From Nostoc sp. NIES-4103 (GTDB lineage: Bacteria; Cyanobacteriota; Cyanobacteriia; Cyanobacteriales; Nostocaceae): a stretch of 64,000 nt of DNA. The notes under the pieces are model-generated. The model ran no database searches. It was given only the letters and a program-made list of their open reading frames with translations, and was not told the DNA's origin. The DNA lies in NCBI RefSeq assembly GCF_002368335.1, contig NZ_AP018288.1, positions 5,783,059 through 5,847,058 of the forward strand, in the 5' to 3' direction. Shown here one piece after another: positions 35,516 to 44,578 of this stretch. Position numbers and translations under genes: made by a program. Each line of letters begins with the position of its first letter. Positions within the stretch are counted from its first letter, which is position 1.

Positions 35516-36835
35516 CTAGACACTCTCAATATAAGCTTTAATCGTAGGTAAGCCCGTCATCTTTTCATAGAAGAAATTATTGACAATTTTCATTACCTCT
35601 GCTTGAGCAACATCTACCTCAGAACCAAGGGGAGTGCCAGGTTCTTGGCGGCACAAACTACGGTAGAGGCGCAGCAGATGACGCACAATCTCTAATTCTT
35701 CTTCCCCCTCCAACACTTTGACAGTAGCCAGAATCAGTTCATCAGTCTGATTGAGAATGCTGTCGATATCAAAGACAGTGCTTTTGTCTCTAGCTTCTTT
35801 GACAGTTAGCACCAATGCATGGACTTGATAAAGTAGCGCTGCTGGTTCATCGAACAACTCACGCAAAAAGGCTGCTTCCTCATAACGCCCATTCAGTCGG
35901 AAGATGTTATATAGACGCTTGGCCGCTTTGCCGTAGTTGATGTCATTGCCTTTGACACATTTTTTGACTTCCTTTTCCAATCGTGCCACATAATCATCCA
36001 TGACATCGCTGGAAACCTGCTTCACCAGCTTGGAAAAAATTGGGGCGGATTCAGCATCTAAGTAAACTTCCTGGAAATAGCCGTCAAGATAACCGTCTAG
36101 TGGAGTAATGGTTCCATCCGGTGCTTCCCAGGTGACATCTAACATGTTGCCGGCGTTGGTCAATTGACCGCGTATTGTATCGGCAACCACCCAGTCCAGC
36201 TTGCACCAACCTGGGTCATGTGCCACCAAATCCCAGGTGATGACCACAGGATTGCCCTCTGGGTCGCTCACTTCAATTTGTCCAGCGACAATATCATCGG
36301 GATACCAGGTAATTGGTGAACCAGCGTTGAGAGTGTATTCTCCCCGAATCACCTCTTGGGGATAGCTACCAAACTTGACTTCAAGTAACTGATAATTAGG
36401 GCCAGATAAAGTATTGAGCGCCTTCTCACGCATTAATTTGGCAATAATCTGGCAAGCTTCGCTACGGGTGGGTGCAATGATATTCACCCGCTCAAAGTAG
36501 TCGCAGTCACCAGGGTAAGTCTGAATCTTGGATTGAGCTGCTGAACCAGAAAGCGCCAACGCAGTTTCTACGACACCGGGAATGTCGTCAAATTCAACAA
36601 TTTTGCCAATGGCGCGAAACCGTGCCAACTCTTGTGGGTCAAAATCCAACATGGTGACTTTGTGCCCAAAAACACCTGTTTCTTTGTCCACGACAATATC
36701 ACTATCACCTGTAGCCTCGGTGATGGATTTCATCCAGCGTTCCAACTCTTGCTCATTGAGTTGAACGCCCAATCGATTGGCAGATTCTACAACACGTTTG
36801 TATGCGTCTACAGTTTGGTCTTGTGGATTTGTCAT
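35516..36835 (-). CDS. Unknown protein, tandem paralogue B, nucleotidyltransferase-like motif
   Basis: A 439-residue cytoplasmic protein, not assigned to a named family. It shares about three quarters of its residues with the neighbour at 36950-38284. Residues about 95-120 read ALSGSAAQSKIQTYPGDCDY, a G-S-x(n)-G-D-x-D pattern like the active site of nucleotidyltransferase-fold enzymes. Possible further acidic residues lie in VVITWDLVAHDPG and KLDWVVADT. Residues 300-430 are helical, with NYGKAAKRLYNIFRLNGRY and HLLRLYRSLCRQEPG. Catalysis is an inference from the motif only. The gene lies 114 bases downstream of its paralogue, with its own weaker terminator copy. Confidence 0.75.
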   Translation of the reverse strand: MTNPQDQTVDAYKRVVESANRLGVQLNEQELERWMKSITEATGDSDIVVDKETGVFGHKVTMLDFDPQELARFRAIGKIVEFDDIPGVVETALALSGSAAQSKIQTYPGDCDYFERVNIIAPTRSEACQIIAKLMREKALNTLSGPNYQLLEVKFGSYPQEVIRGEYTLNAGSPITWYPDDIVAGQIEVSDPEGNPVVITWDLVAHDPGWCKLDWVVADTIRGQLTNAGNMLDVTWEAPDGTITPLDGYLDGYFQEVYLDAESAPIFSKLVKQVSSDVMDDYVARLEKEVKKCVKGNDINYGKAAKRLYNIFRLNGRYEEAAFLRELFDEPAALLYQVHALVLTVKEARDKSTVFDIDSILNQTDELILATVKVLEGEEELEIVRHLLRLYRSLCRQEPGTPLGSEVDVAQAEVMKIVNNFFYEKMTGLPTIKAYIESV

Positions 36836-36908
36836 TGTCTATTATTTAGCGTTCACCAAGACAGCCATCTCATCGTAGCTGTGAGATTTGACAACAGATT
36901 CACCTATG

Positions 36909-36940
36909 AAAAATCCAAAGGCTGCTTTGAGCAGCCTTGG
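36909..36940 (-). terminator. Rho-independent terminator of unknown paralogue A
   Basis: On the minus strand CCAAGGCTGC-TCAAA-GCAGCCTTTGG is followed by ATTTTTC. It lies 10-41 bases past the paralogue A stop and would separate its transcript from that of paralogue B. Confidence 0.75.
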
Positions 36941-36949
36941 GATCTTGCC

Positions 36950-38284
36950 CTATGCCTGGTAATTGTCGATATAAGCCTTAATTGTGGGTAAGGCTGTCAT
37001 CTTTTCATAGAAGAAATTGTTGACAATTTGCATTACCTCTGCTTGGGCTACACTCACTTCAGAACCCAAGGGAGTACCAGATTCTTGGCGGCACAGACTG
37101 CGGTAGAGTCGCAGCAAATGACGCACAACCTCCAACTCCTCTTCTCCCTCCAACACTTTGACAGCTGCCAGAATCAGCTCATCTGTCTGATTGAGAATAC
37201 TATCCATATCAAAGACATTACTATTGTCCCTGGCTTGCTGCACAGTTCCCATTAATGCGTGGACTTGATAGAGTAGGGCGGCAGGTTCATCGAACAACTC
37301 ACGCAAAAACGCTGCTTCCTCATAACGCCCATTCAGCCGAAAAATGTTATACAGGCGCTTGGCTGCTTTGCCGTAGTTCTGGTACTTACCTTTTTTGACA
37401 CATTTTTTGAATTCATTTTCCAAGGCTTTCACATAACTATCCATAACATCAGCGTCGGCCTGCTTCACCACCTTGGAGAAGATAGGAGCGGATTCAGCAT
37501 CCAGGTAAACTTCCTGGAAATAGCCGTCCAGATAGCCGTCTAGTGCTGTGATGGTTCCATCTGGTGCTTCCCAAGTCACATCTACCACGTTGCTGGCGTT
37601 GGCTAATTGACCGCGTATCTGGTCGGCAACAATCCATTCCAGCTTACACCAAGCCCAATTGGGGTCTTCGGCTACCGCATCCCAGGTAATCACCAGGGGA
37701 TTGCCCTCCATGTCCTTTACTTCAATCTGACCAGCAATCAGTTCATCGGGTAGCCAGTTAATTGGCGAACCAGCACGTCTAGTATATTGTCCCCGAACCA
37801 CTTGTTGGGGGTAGCCACCAAAGTTCACGTGAAGTAACTGATAATTGGGGCCGGACATGGTGTTGAGCGCCTTATCACGAACCAATTTGCCAAGAATCTT
37901 GGAGGCTTCGTTACGGGTGGGTGCAATGATATTCACCCGCTCGAAGTAGTCGCAGTCACCAGGATAACTCTGAATTTTTGATTGAGCCGCTGATCCAGAA
38001 ATCGCCAACGCAGTTTCTACAACACCGGGAATGTCCTCAAATTCCACGATTCTACCAATGGTGCGAAAGCGCTCCAACTCTTGCGGGTCAAAATCCAACA
38101 TGGTGACTTTGTGCCCGAAAGCACCTGTGTCTTTATCCACGACAATATCACTGTCACCTGTGGCCTCGGTGATGGATGTCATCCAGCGTTCCAACTCTTG
38201 CTCATTGAGTTGAACACCCAGGCGATTAGCAGATTCTATAACTCGTTGGTATGCGTCTACAGTTTTATCTTGTGATTGTGTCAT
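36950..38284 (-). CDS. Unknown protein, tandem paralogue A, nucleotidyltransferase-like motif
   Basis: A 444-residue protein, near-identical in layout to paralogue B. The N-terminus VDAYQRVIESANRLGVQLNE, the GSAAQSKIQSYPGDCDYFER motif (about 96-115), APTRNEASKILGKL and the C-terminal helical region GRYEEAAFLRELFDEPAALL are all shared. Conserved between both copies are the G-S...D-x-D residues, two Trp-Asp segments and the terminal MKIVNNFFYEKMT-like helix (MQIVNNFFYEKMTALPTIKA). Conservation of the putative active site in both copies suggests it matters. No named function is offered; the protein may act on nucleic acid or nucleotide ends. It has its own terminator. Confidence 0.75.
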   Translation of the reverse strand: MTQSQDKTVDAYQRVIESANRLGVQLNEQELERWMTSITEATGDSDIVVDKDTGAFGHKVTMLDFDPQELERFRTIGRIVEFEDIPGVVETALAISGSAAQSKIQSYPGDCDYFERVNIIAPTRNEASKILGKLVRDKALNTMSGPNYQLLHVNFGGYPQQVVRGQYTRRAGSPINWLPDELIAGQIEVKDMEGNPLVITWDAVAEDPNWAWCKLEWIVADQIRGQLANASNVVDVTWEAPDGTITALDGYLDGYFQEVYLDAESAPIFSKVVKQADADVMDSYVKALENEFKKCVKKGKYQNYGKAAKRLYNIFRLNGRYEEAAFLRELFDEPAALLYQVHALMGTVQQARDNSNVFDMDSILNQTDELILAAVKVLEGEEELEVVRHLLRLYRSLCRQESGTPLGSEVSVAQAEVMQIVNNFFYEKMTALPTIKAYIDNYQA

Positions 38285-38503
38285 GGTATCTTCCTTGTTG
38301 AATTTTGTGTTTATACTTCGTTGAATAAGACGATCGCTACATCAAAAATTGTTTATCAATCTACCATTTATTATTTTCTGGTTGTAAATATTAAGAAAAA
38401 TTTAAGGTTTTTTATTATTATCTTAATAAAGTATTTTCTTAACTGTCTTAACTGTCTTAACTGTCCTTTCAGATTTCCAATTAAGTTTTAACTGTCTGCT
38501 GAA

Positions 38504-38803
38504 TTAACTTATATGCTTTGACATATAATGAGTAAACTCATGAAAGTTGCCAAAATCGATAGATAAACGAAGCTTTGCGTACCATATCTTGATGATGAGG
38601 AGACGCAAAAGCCATTGCTGAATTCGAGTGTCAGCAATGCTAAATAGTTGTACAAAATGATGAATTGATTCAACCATGTTGGAAGATGAAAGCCCAATTT
38701 GCAGTGAGCTGGCACTTGCTTGTAAACCTATGTTTTCAGCCAGATTCAGAACATAATTTCTATACCAAGCAAAAAAAATGCGATCGCCTGAAAAAATAGT
38801 CAT
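38504..38803 (-). CDS. Doubtful small reading frame of unknown function
   Basis: A 99-residue open frame with an ATG at 38803, rich in Phe/Ile/Leu (VQLFSIADTRIQQWLLRLLI). No family was recognised, no clear Shine-Dalgarno is present, and HIP1 octamers overlap its 5' end (38788-38815). It may be a real small gene, a remnant, or chance. The rest of the 38285-38868 gap is AT-rich, with an AACTGTCTT tandem repeat at about 38441-38466. Confidence 0.25.
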   Translation of the reverse strand: MTIFSGDRIFFAWYRNYVLNLAENIGLQASASSLQIGLSSSNMVESIHHFVQLFSIADTRIQQWLLRLLIIKIWYAKLRLSIDFGNFHEFTHYMSKHIS

Positions 38804-38868
38804 GCGATCGCAGGTTTGTAATTAATCCTTGCACATAGTGATTACTATTCCAGATTGGCGCACCAATT

Positions 38869-40101
38869 TCATGCTGATTGATGCTCTAAATCCCTTAACA
38901 AACGGCCATGTGGCTGCATCAATTCTCCACAACGCACTACCAACACCGGAACTAGTTTTTGTTTTGCTAACAATTGCTGACCTAGAGAGTCAAAAAACAA
39001 CCAATCACCTTCTACTAACTTGAGGATGGTGATATCTGCAACCGAACCAACTTGTAAAGTACCAATTTCTGCTTCAGCTTTGAGAACACGGGCTGGGTTA
39101 ATGGTGACAGTAGCGATCGCTTCCACTAAATCCAATCCCAAAGCCATCAGTTTAGAAACAGCACCACACAGACTGTAGTTCAGATTAGAATCATTGTGAA
39201 CACTCTTAAAGTCTCCGTGAACATCGCTACTAATAGTATGAGGTAGGACTTTTTGCTCCATCATGCGCCGAGCAATATCAAAACTAAATTTCAGCCCATG
39301 TCCTAAATCTAAAAGTATTCCTCGCTCAATGGCTGCAAACAGCCACTCTGGAACTGTAGTACGAGTTCCCATCACTCCATCTGGTTGACAACTGTAGCAG
39401 TGACCCAGTAAATCGCCCGCTTTCATATATGACAGCACATCTTTTACTACTTTGTCTGGTAATGGTCGATGTGCTTCCACTACAGGAAATAATTCTCCTG
39501 TGTGAACATATAAAGGTAGATTAGTGCGATCGCCTAATTGACGTGCTAATTCTAGTACACCCATACCCCAGCGAGATATAGATCCCGATTCAGCATGTAC
39601 TTTAAAGCCACGGACAATCTTGGGATTTTCCTCAGCTAACTGTATCAGTGGATGTATATCTACCTTTTGAGGATTTTCCAGACCCGAAACTGTGTTTCCT
39701 ATGGTTTGATCTGCTGCATGATTCACTAAAAGAAAGCAGCGCACATCTGTTTTAGCTTTCTTGACAACATTTGATTTAAAGCCTGCAAATGTAAACGGAC
39801 TACTGCTACCCTGATCAACAACTGTAGTCACACCCGCATTGATACCAACATCGTCTGCGGATAAACCAAAAGTAGTTACCCACTCGTAAACATGAGTGTG
39901 TAAATCGATAAAGCCTGGACAAATTAAATAACCTTCAGCTGCTACTGTGTGCTTAGCTTCGTAGCCAGATAAATGTTGAGCAATTTTGACAATTTTGCCG
40001 TTATTAACAGCAACATCAAAACGTCCATTGAGTGATTGGCTAGGGTCAACTACCCAACCATTTTTCAATACCAAATCGTATAAATCCAAGTTTGTTTTCA
40101 T
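38869..40101 (-). CDS. Amidohydrolase/deacetylase family metallohydrolase
   Basis: A 410-residue dihydroorotase-like amidohydrolase. It has ICPGFIDLHTHVYEWVTTFG (H-x-H metal ligands near 66-68), FKVHAESGSISRWGMG (with the carbamylated-Lys position near 168), LYVHTGE (His), LLGHCYSCQPDG (His), and the final metal Asp in TISSDVHGDF (near 292). This matches the EF_0837/AHA_3915-like subgroup. The substrate is unknown, probably a cyclic amide or N-acyl compound. It lies 220 bases downstream of the NifS-like PLP gene on the same strand and may share a pathway with it. Confidence 0.85.
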   Translation of the reverse strand: MKTNLDLYDLVLKNGWVVDPSQSLNGRFDVAVNNGKIVKIAQHLSGYEAKHTVAAEGYLICPGFIDLHTHVYEWVTTFGLSADDVGINAGVTTVVDQGSSSPFTFAGFKSNVVKKAKTDVRCFLLVNHAADQTIGNTVSGLENPQKVDIHPLIQLAEENPKIVRGFKVHAESGSISRWGMGVLELARQLGDRTNLPLYVHTGELFPVVEAHRPLPDKVVKDVLSYMKAGDLLGHCYSCQPDGVMGTRTTVPEWLFAAIERGILLDLGHGLKFSFDIARRMMEQKVLPHTISSDVHGDFKSVHNDSNLNYSLCGAVSKLMALGLDLVEAIATVTINPARVLKAEAEIGTLQVGSVADITILKLVEGDWLFFDSLGQQLLAKQKLVPVLVVRCGELMQPHGRLLRDLEHQSA

Positions 40102-40192
40102 AAGAATTTTTGCCAGATTCGTTCTTGTTTATGCCTTTGCAACGGCAGTTTTTACAACAAAGAAGCAGCGTGTTGTGTCTGAAAAAAATATT

Positions 40193-40285
40193 CAGGACTT
40201 AGGCAAAATTATAGAAAACGTAGACATGCTAGCAGCTTTTTGAAAGTGAAAATAAGAGTTGAAGATAGTTTTTGCGTCAGTCCTG
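40193..40285. mobile_element. MITE-like element D (AGGACTTACGCA-type ends)
   Basis: CAGGACTTAGGCAAAA (40193-40208) and TTTTGCGTCAGTCCTG (40270-40285) are inverted repeats matching at 13 of 16 positions. The ends belong to the same family as 51028-51096 and 53471-53586. No coding capacity. It sits between the amidohydrolase and PLP-enzyme genes. Confidence 0.6.
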
Positions 40286-40321
40286 TAGAAATAAAATTAC
40301 TCTTGAGCAAAACAACTTCAA

Positions 40322-41692
40322 TCAAGTAGTAAGGGCAGCAACTTCATTTAAAACTTGTAAGAGTTGGTGAATCTCTTCAACTGTATTGTAATGTAGTAGC
40401 CCAATTCTTACTAAGCCGCCACTCGCTTCTACGCCTAACTTAAGAGTCAGATTCAGCGCATAGAAATTGCCATGCCAAACAAAGATACCGCGATCGCCCA
40501 AAGCTTTGGCAGTAAACTCTGGAGTTTGTCCAGCAAGCCGAATTGCTACGGTTGGTGTTCGCCAACTAAAGCGACTCGCATCAGTAATACCGTAGAAGCT
40601 TAACCCAGGAATTTCTAACAGTCCTGAAATCAACTTGTGGCTGAGTTGTTTTTCGTATTGTTGAATTGCTGACATTGCTGCAACTAAGGCAGCACGGCGA
40701 CTATGATAGGCTGATGCGATCGCATGGGTGGGTTGATCGGGTGATGTCAAAAAGCGTGGACAGCTGAATGTTTGTAATCCTTCTTTGTCGGCTTCTGCAA
40801 GGGCTAAAACCAATTCACTATCAACTGCGGGGGAAACATGACAACCTAGTTTTGCTAAATAGTTAACCGCCGCCACCACACCTGCTAAACCTTCATGATT
40901 CAAAGTTCCTGTTTCCCAGCGTGATGGCAACTCATCTGGAGAAGGTTTTACTTTGTATGGAGTCAGTCTGCTAAGATGTTCCCGCTTGCCATAAAGAATG
41001 CCAACATGTGTCCCAAAAAACTTGTAAGCAGAACAAGCAAGAAAGTCACAGCCTAGCGCATGTACATTAATAGGTGCGTGAGGGGCATAATGAACTGCAT
41101 CGACGAAAACCCAAGCACCTACAGCATGGGCAAGCTTTACTATTGCTGCTACATCGTTGATTGTCCCTACAGCGTTGGAAGCGTAACTCACGGCTACCAA
41201 CTTGGTGCGCTGATTAATCTGCTGTACTAAATCGCTCATGTCTAAGGTGCAGTCTGCAACGTTGATATCAACAACGCGGATAATTGCACCTTGTTCTTCC
41301 AAGGCATACCAAGGAGAAACATTGGCAAAATGGTCAAGTCGGGTAACAACAATTTCATCGCCTGGTTGCAATTCTCGACCAATTGCTCGACTCACCGCGA
41401 AGGTGAGTGTGGTCATGTTAGCACCGAATACTACCTCATCGCTATTGCAACCCAAAAAATCAGCGATCGCAGCACGAGCTGAGGCAATCAGCGCATCGGT
41501 ACGCGCACTCGTGGCAAAAGCCCCGTGTGCATTAGCGTTTGACCTCACCAGATAGTCACTGATTGCATCTAATACTGCTCCCGGTACTTGAGTACCACCC
41601 GGCCCATCAAAGAAAATAGCAGGTTGACCATTAATTTTTTGTGTAAGTGCCGGAAATTGGGCACGTATCCATTTCAGGTCAAGAGGCTCCAT
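40322..41692 (-). CDS. Cysteine-desulfurase-like PLP enzyme (class V aminotransferase)
   Basis: A 456-residue fold-type I PLP enzyme of the SufS/NifS superfamily, in the longer desulfurase-like subgroup. FFDGPGGTQVPGAVLDA (about 28-44) is the N-terminal motif, TRLDHFANVSPWYALEEQG the cofactor/substrate segment, VFVDAVHYAPHAPINV (Asp for PLP N1, near 196), and CSAYKFFGTHVGILYG (Schiff-base Lys, near 223). It lacks an obvious SufS RxGHHCA active-site loop, so sulfur transfer is uncertain. It could be a lyase or aminotransferase. The downstream amidohydrolase gene may act on the same substrate. Confidence 0.82.
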   Translation of the reverse strand: MEPLDLKWIRAQFPALTQKINGQPAIFFDGPGGTQVPGAVLDAISDYLVRSNANAHGAFATSARTDALIASARAAIADFLGCNSDEVVFGANMTTLTFAVSRAIGRELQPGDEIVVTRLDHFANVSPWYALEEQGAIIRVVDINVADCTLDMSDLVQQINQRTKLVAVSYASNAVGTINDVAAIVKLAHAVGAWVFVDAVHYAPHAPINVHALGCDFLACSAYKFFGTHVGILYGKREHLSRLTPYKVKPSPDELPSRWETGTLNHEGLAGVVAAVNYLAKLGCHVSPAVDSELVLALAEADKEGLQTFSCPRFLTSPDQPTHAIASAYHSRRAALVAAMSAIQQYEKQLSHKLISGLLEIPGLSFYGITDASRFSWRTPTVAIRLAGQTPEFTAKALGDRGIFVWHGNFYALNLTLKLGVEASGGLVRIGLLHYNTVEEIHQLLQVLNEVAALTT

Positions 41693-42660
41693 AGCAAACT
41701 CCTCTTTTTCTAGTATTTTACTTATGGTTTCAATCGCAGTGAAACATTAACTTTAGTATTTATTTGGCGATTTCACACCAGTAATTATATTTAGACAATT
41801 TTCAACAAAAAACTTTTGGTTAAACTTCGATTCAATCAGCAAAATTTCCTAGATTGAAAATATGTTACTGATAATTGATTATCATCCATATTTTGTCTAA
41901 ATTGCTACTTAAATTATTTAGCTTCACTGTATTTTATTATCTAATTTCTTTGATAGCACAATTTATGTAAAATGGCTCTATTTTTTCTAAAACTAATTTG
42001 AATAGATATTTTATAAATACTCAAATGCCTTATATTCTCAATAAGTAAAATATAATTTTACCCATGGGAATATCTACTTTTTATTTCAGCAAATTTCTGG
42101 TTAATAATAACCTTAAGCATATTAATTGCTAGCTACAAGATGTCATCTCAACAGCCGTTTTTATAATTGATTTGTTGGTTTTAATAATTATTTCTACATT
42201 TTTATTTAATTATATGCTTAATTCATAGTTGATGTGAGATATTTACGTTAGTTAAAAAATTCTGTAACTGCTCCTTCATAATTGGTTACAAATTCATTCA
42301 CTCAGACATAGCAAGATAGCTAAAACTGCATTCATCAACTATTCCTGTTCTAGCTTTAAAAGGTTTTCTTTGGTGCTTTGACTCTCACTGTCCCCCAATG
42401 TTGCCATAAATATTCTTTATCAATGATCTGTGGGGCGATCGCTCCATAGCTTTGCTATGGTAAATTCAACCCCACCCCCAACCCCTCCCCGTGAACGGGG
42501 AGGGGAAACTTTGACGGAAGTCAAAGGCGGGGTGGGGTTCTTCGCTTTTTAGAAATTAGTCCCTGCCCTTAAGGGCGGGGTCTTCAACCTGACTTATTGA
42601 ATTGTTACCCATAACACTGATAAATTTAAGTTAAGATGTGTAAATATTTCAGTATTAAAA
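41693..42660. other. Long AT-rich intergenic region with a GC-rich fold-back
   Basis: 41693-42420 is very AT-rich with no gene seen on either strand. 42468-42539 is a nested palindrome: outer AACCCCACC/GGTGGGGTT, inner CCCCTCCCCGT/ACGGGGAGGGG and CTTTGACGGAAGTCAAAG. 42447-42460 is CCATAGC/GCTATGG. 42570-42590 contains GCCCTTAAGGGCGGGGTCTTC, also found in inverted context near 56870-56893. These are dispersed repeat modules rather than a promoter or attenuator that can be supported. Confidence 0.6.
42468..42539. repeat. Nested palindrome (fold-back element) upstream of the CDF gene
   Basis: Three inverted pairs lie within or beside each other: AACCCCACC...GGTGGGGTT, CCCCTCCCCGT-GAA-CGGGGAGGGG (overlapping), and CTTTGAC-GGAA-GTCAAAG. 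It ends about 120 bases before the CDF start codon. Confidence 0.7.
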
Positions 42661-43473
42661 ATGATGTTTTCATCACAAGAGCGTCAGACAGATAGCTCAG
42701 TATATAAGTTAGGTTCTAGTCTCTCTGTTAGTTTAAATTCCAAGCAATCAAACCAAGTTAAGCAAAAGGTTCAGGCGTTGCGGACTGCCTTAGTTTTACT
42801 TAGCACTTTTTTTTGTGTGGAATTAGGTGCAGGCATTTGGAGTAATAGTCTGTCGCTTTTAGCAGATGCAGAACATATTCTTTCGGATGTAGCAGCATTA
42901 GGTCTGGCACTGGTGGCAATTTGCTTATCTCAATCCATGTCAGGACGAACTGTGTTTGGGCGCTATCGATTAGAAGTTTTAGCAGCCCTGGTTAACGGTA
43001 TTGGTCTAGCTTGTATTGCTGGTTGGATCGTCAGAGAAGCTGTAGTCCGGTTGCAATCTCCACCAACAGAGATTTTAGGCTTACCGATGTTGATAACTGC
43101 ATTGATTGGTCTAGCGGTTAACAGCATTAACGTCCTGTGTCTGCATGGATGTAGCCATCATGACCTGAATATCAAAGGTGCATTTCTTCATCTGTTGGCA
43201 GATTTAGCCAGTTCTGTAGGATCTGTACTAGCAGCGATCGCGGTGATTTGGCTGAATTGGACTTGGGCTGATGGAGTCATTAGCTTAGGAGTGGCAGGAC
43301 TAATAGGGCTATTTGCTGCTTATTTAGTGATTCAGAGCGTCAATGGTCTACGCGGTCAGGTTGGTGATGTTAACAATGGGTTTTGCCTATGTGATTTGCC
43401 AAAAGAAGAGTGTAGCGATCGCGCTTCAGCAGAAAAGCTATTATTTCCAACCTTAGAAGATCTGATTCAATGA
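42661..43473 (+). CDS. Cation diffusion facilitator (CDF) family transporter
   Basis: A 270-residue inner-membrane metal/proton antiporter with six hydrophobic helices (about 40-235). The zinc-site motifs are LLADAEHILSDVAAL in helix 2 (D-x2-H-x3-D, near 68-75) and HLLADLASSVGS in helix 5 (H-x3-D, near 175), the HD-HD pattern of Zn/Co exporters. The standard C-terminal cytoplasmic ferredoxin-like domain of about 80 residues is missing. Instead there is a short tail with GFCLCDLPKEECSD, three Cys that could bind metal. Two adjacent ATGs (42661 and 42664) exist. Metal specificity and regulation are not visible from sequence. Confidence 0.85.
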   Translation: MMFSSQERQTDSSVYKLGSSLSVSLNSKQSNQVKQKVQALRTALVLLSTFFCVELGAGIWSNSLSLLADAEHILSDVAALGLALVAICLSQSMSGRTVFGRYRLEVLAALVNGIGLACIAGWIVREAVVRLQSPPTEILGLPMLITALIGLAVNSINVLCLHGCSHHDLNIKGAFLHLLADLASSVGSVLAAIAVIWLNWTWADGVISLGVAGLIGLFAAYLVIQSVNGLRGQVGDVNNGFCLCDLPKEECSDRASAEKLLFPTLEDLIQ

Positions 43474-43636
43474 TTTCATTACTCAAACGGTACAAGCGTC
43501 AATCCCTTGAAAGGGGCAAAAATATGACTTTTGCAAGAGACTCCATGAGTTGCACTCACAAGGAGTGATAAAAATCTCTTTCCCCTACTCCCCACTCACT
43601 ACTCACTACTCCCTATTTTCAAGGCAGGTCTATTGG

Positions 43637-44548
43637 TTAAATTGGTACTGCGACGCTCTTTAAGATGTTCATGGGGCCTTGGTTTTTCAGAAGCTGCATT
43701 TCTTGCTCGTTTCGCACCAGTAAAGCACCTGCAAATCCTAATGAGTTGACAGATATAGATTGAAAATGCTCGTGCGATCGCGGTACGATTAAGAGCCATT
43801 CTCGTGTTGCTAATAAGTTGTAAGCACCAGATTGTCTGTCACCATTAACTGCGTTTAATCCTACTGCACGCAATAAGCTGTGATAACGCTCTAGCAATGC
43901 TTCTGCTGCTGTTAAAGGTGACTGCAACCAATCAGAGTCTAGTTTGACAAAGGCGTGTAAGAAAGGTAATCCTGGTATGGTTGCAATAGAGTCTTGGAAT
44001 TTTGCTGAAGCCAGCAACGGTTCAATGGGTATTTGCCACTGTGAAGGTACGAGTGGTAATGGTACTATTTGCAGGTGTTTGTGTCGCTGGCTAGCACCTG
44101 CGATTTTGCCACCGTTGTAAAAGGCTAAACCGTTAAATTCAGCCAGACATGCCCATAAAGCTGCAAAATCTTCTATTGTTAGTAAGCTTTCTTGTTCTTC
44201 AAAGGCACGGGTAATTATTAGCAAGTGATAGTCAACAACGTTATATTTATTCAAGATACATACATGAGTATCAGAAATATCTGCAACAAATAAATCCTCT
44301 TCGTAGGGAAGGAAGGGATTAAACTCTTTACCTGCAATAATATTTTGTTTCTCTTGTTGTTTTTTAGCTGCATCTTTGCGAACTAGGTTAGATAAAATTC
44401 TCACTAAAAAATTAACGCCATCCTGCTCTACAAATTCAAACTCTGTAGGTATAGATAATAGTGCTTTGCATTCCAAAGCTTGCTGAGTCAGCTGTTTAAC
44501 ACTTGTCCATAAAGTATCAGGTTTTAGTAATATTTTCCCTTGAGCCAT
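43637..44548 (-). CDS. ATP adenylyltransferase (Ap4A phosphorylase)
   Basis: A 303-residue HIT-like enzyme that phosphorolyses diadenosine tetraphosphate to ADP and ATP. The active-site HIT motif is SQRHKHLQIVPLPL (H-x-H-x-Q, near 153-160). NPFLPYEEDLFVADIS (about 77-92) and HVCILNKYNVVDYHLLIITR (about 95-114) are typical of Apa1/Apa2-like phosphorylases, and NLLATREWLLIVPRSHEHF forms the C-terminal domain. A short TAGATTTTGGATTTTGGATT repeat separates it from the next gene upstream (30 bases), suggesting joint transcription with the 305-residue protein. Confidence 0.85.
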   Translation of the reverse strand: MAQGKILLKPDTLWTSVKQLTQQALECKALLSIPTEFEFVEQDGVNFLVRILSNLVRKDAAKKQQEKQNIIAGKEFNPFLPYEEDLFVADISDTHVCILNKYNVVDYHLLIITRAFEEQESLLTIEDFAALWACLAEFNGLAFYNGGKIAGASQRHKHLQIVPLPLVPSQWQIPIEPLLASAKFQDSIATIPGLPFLHAFVKLDSDWLQSPLTAAEALLERYHSLLRAVGLNAVNGDRQSGAYNLLATREWLLIVPRSHEHFQSISVNSLGFAGALLVRNEQEMQLLKNQGPMNILKSVAVPI

Positions 44549-44578
44549 TTTCAGATTTTAGATTTTGGATTTTGGATT

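Noticed and set aside
38509..38715. Second minus-strand frame overlapping the doubtful 38504-38803 frame
   Set aside because: It has no family, no start signals, and lies within an already weak candidate in another frame.
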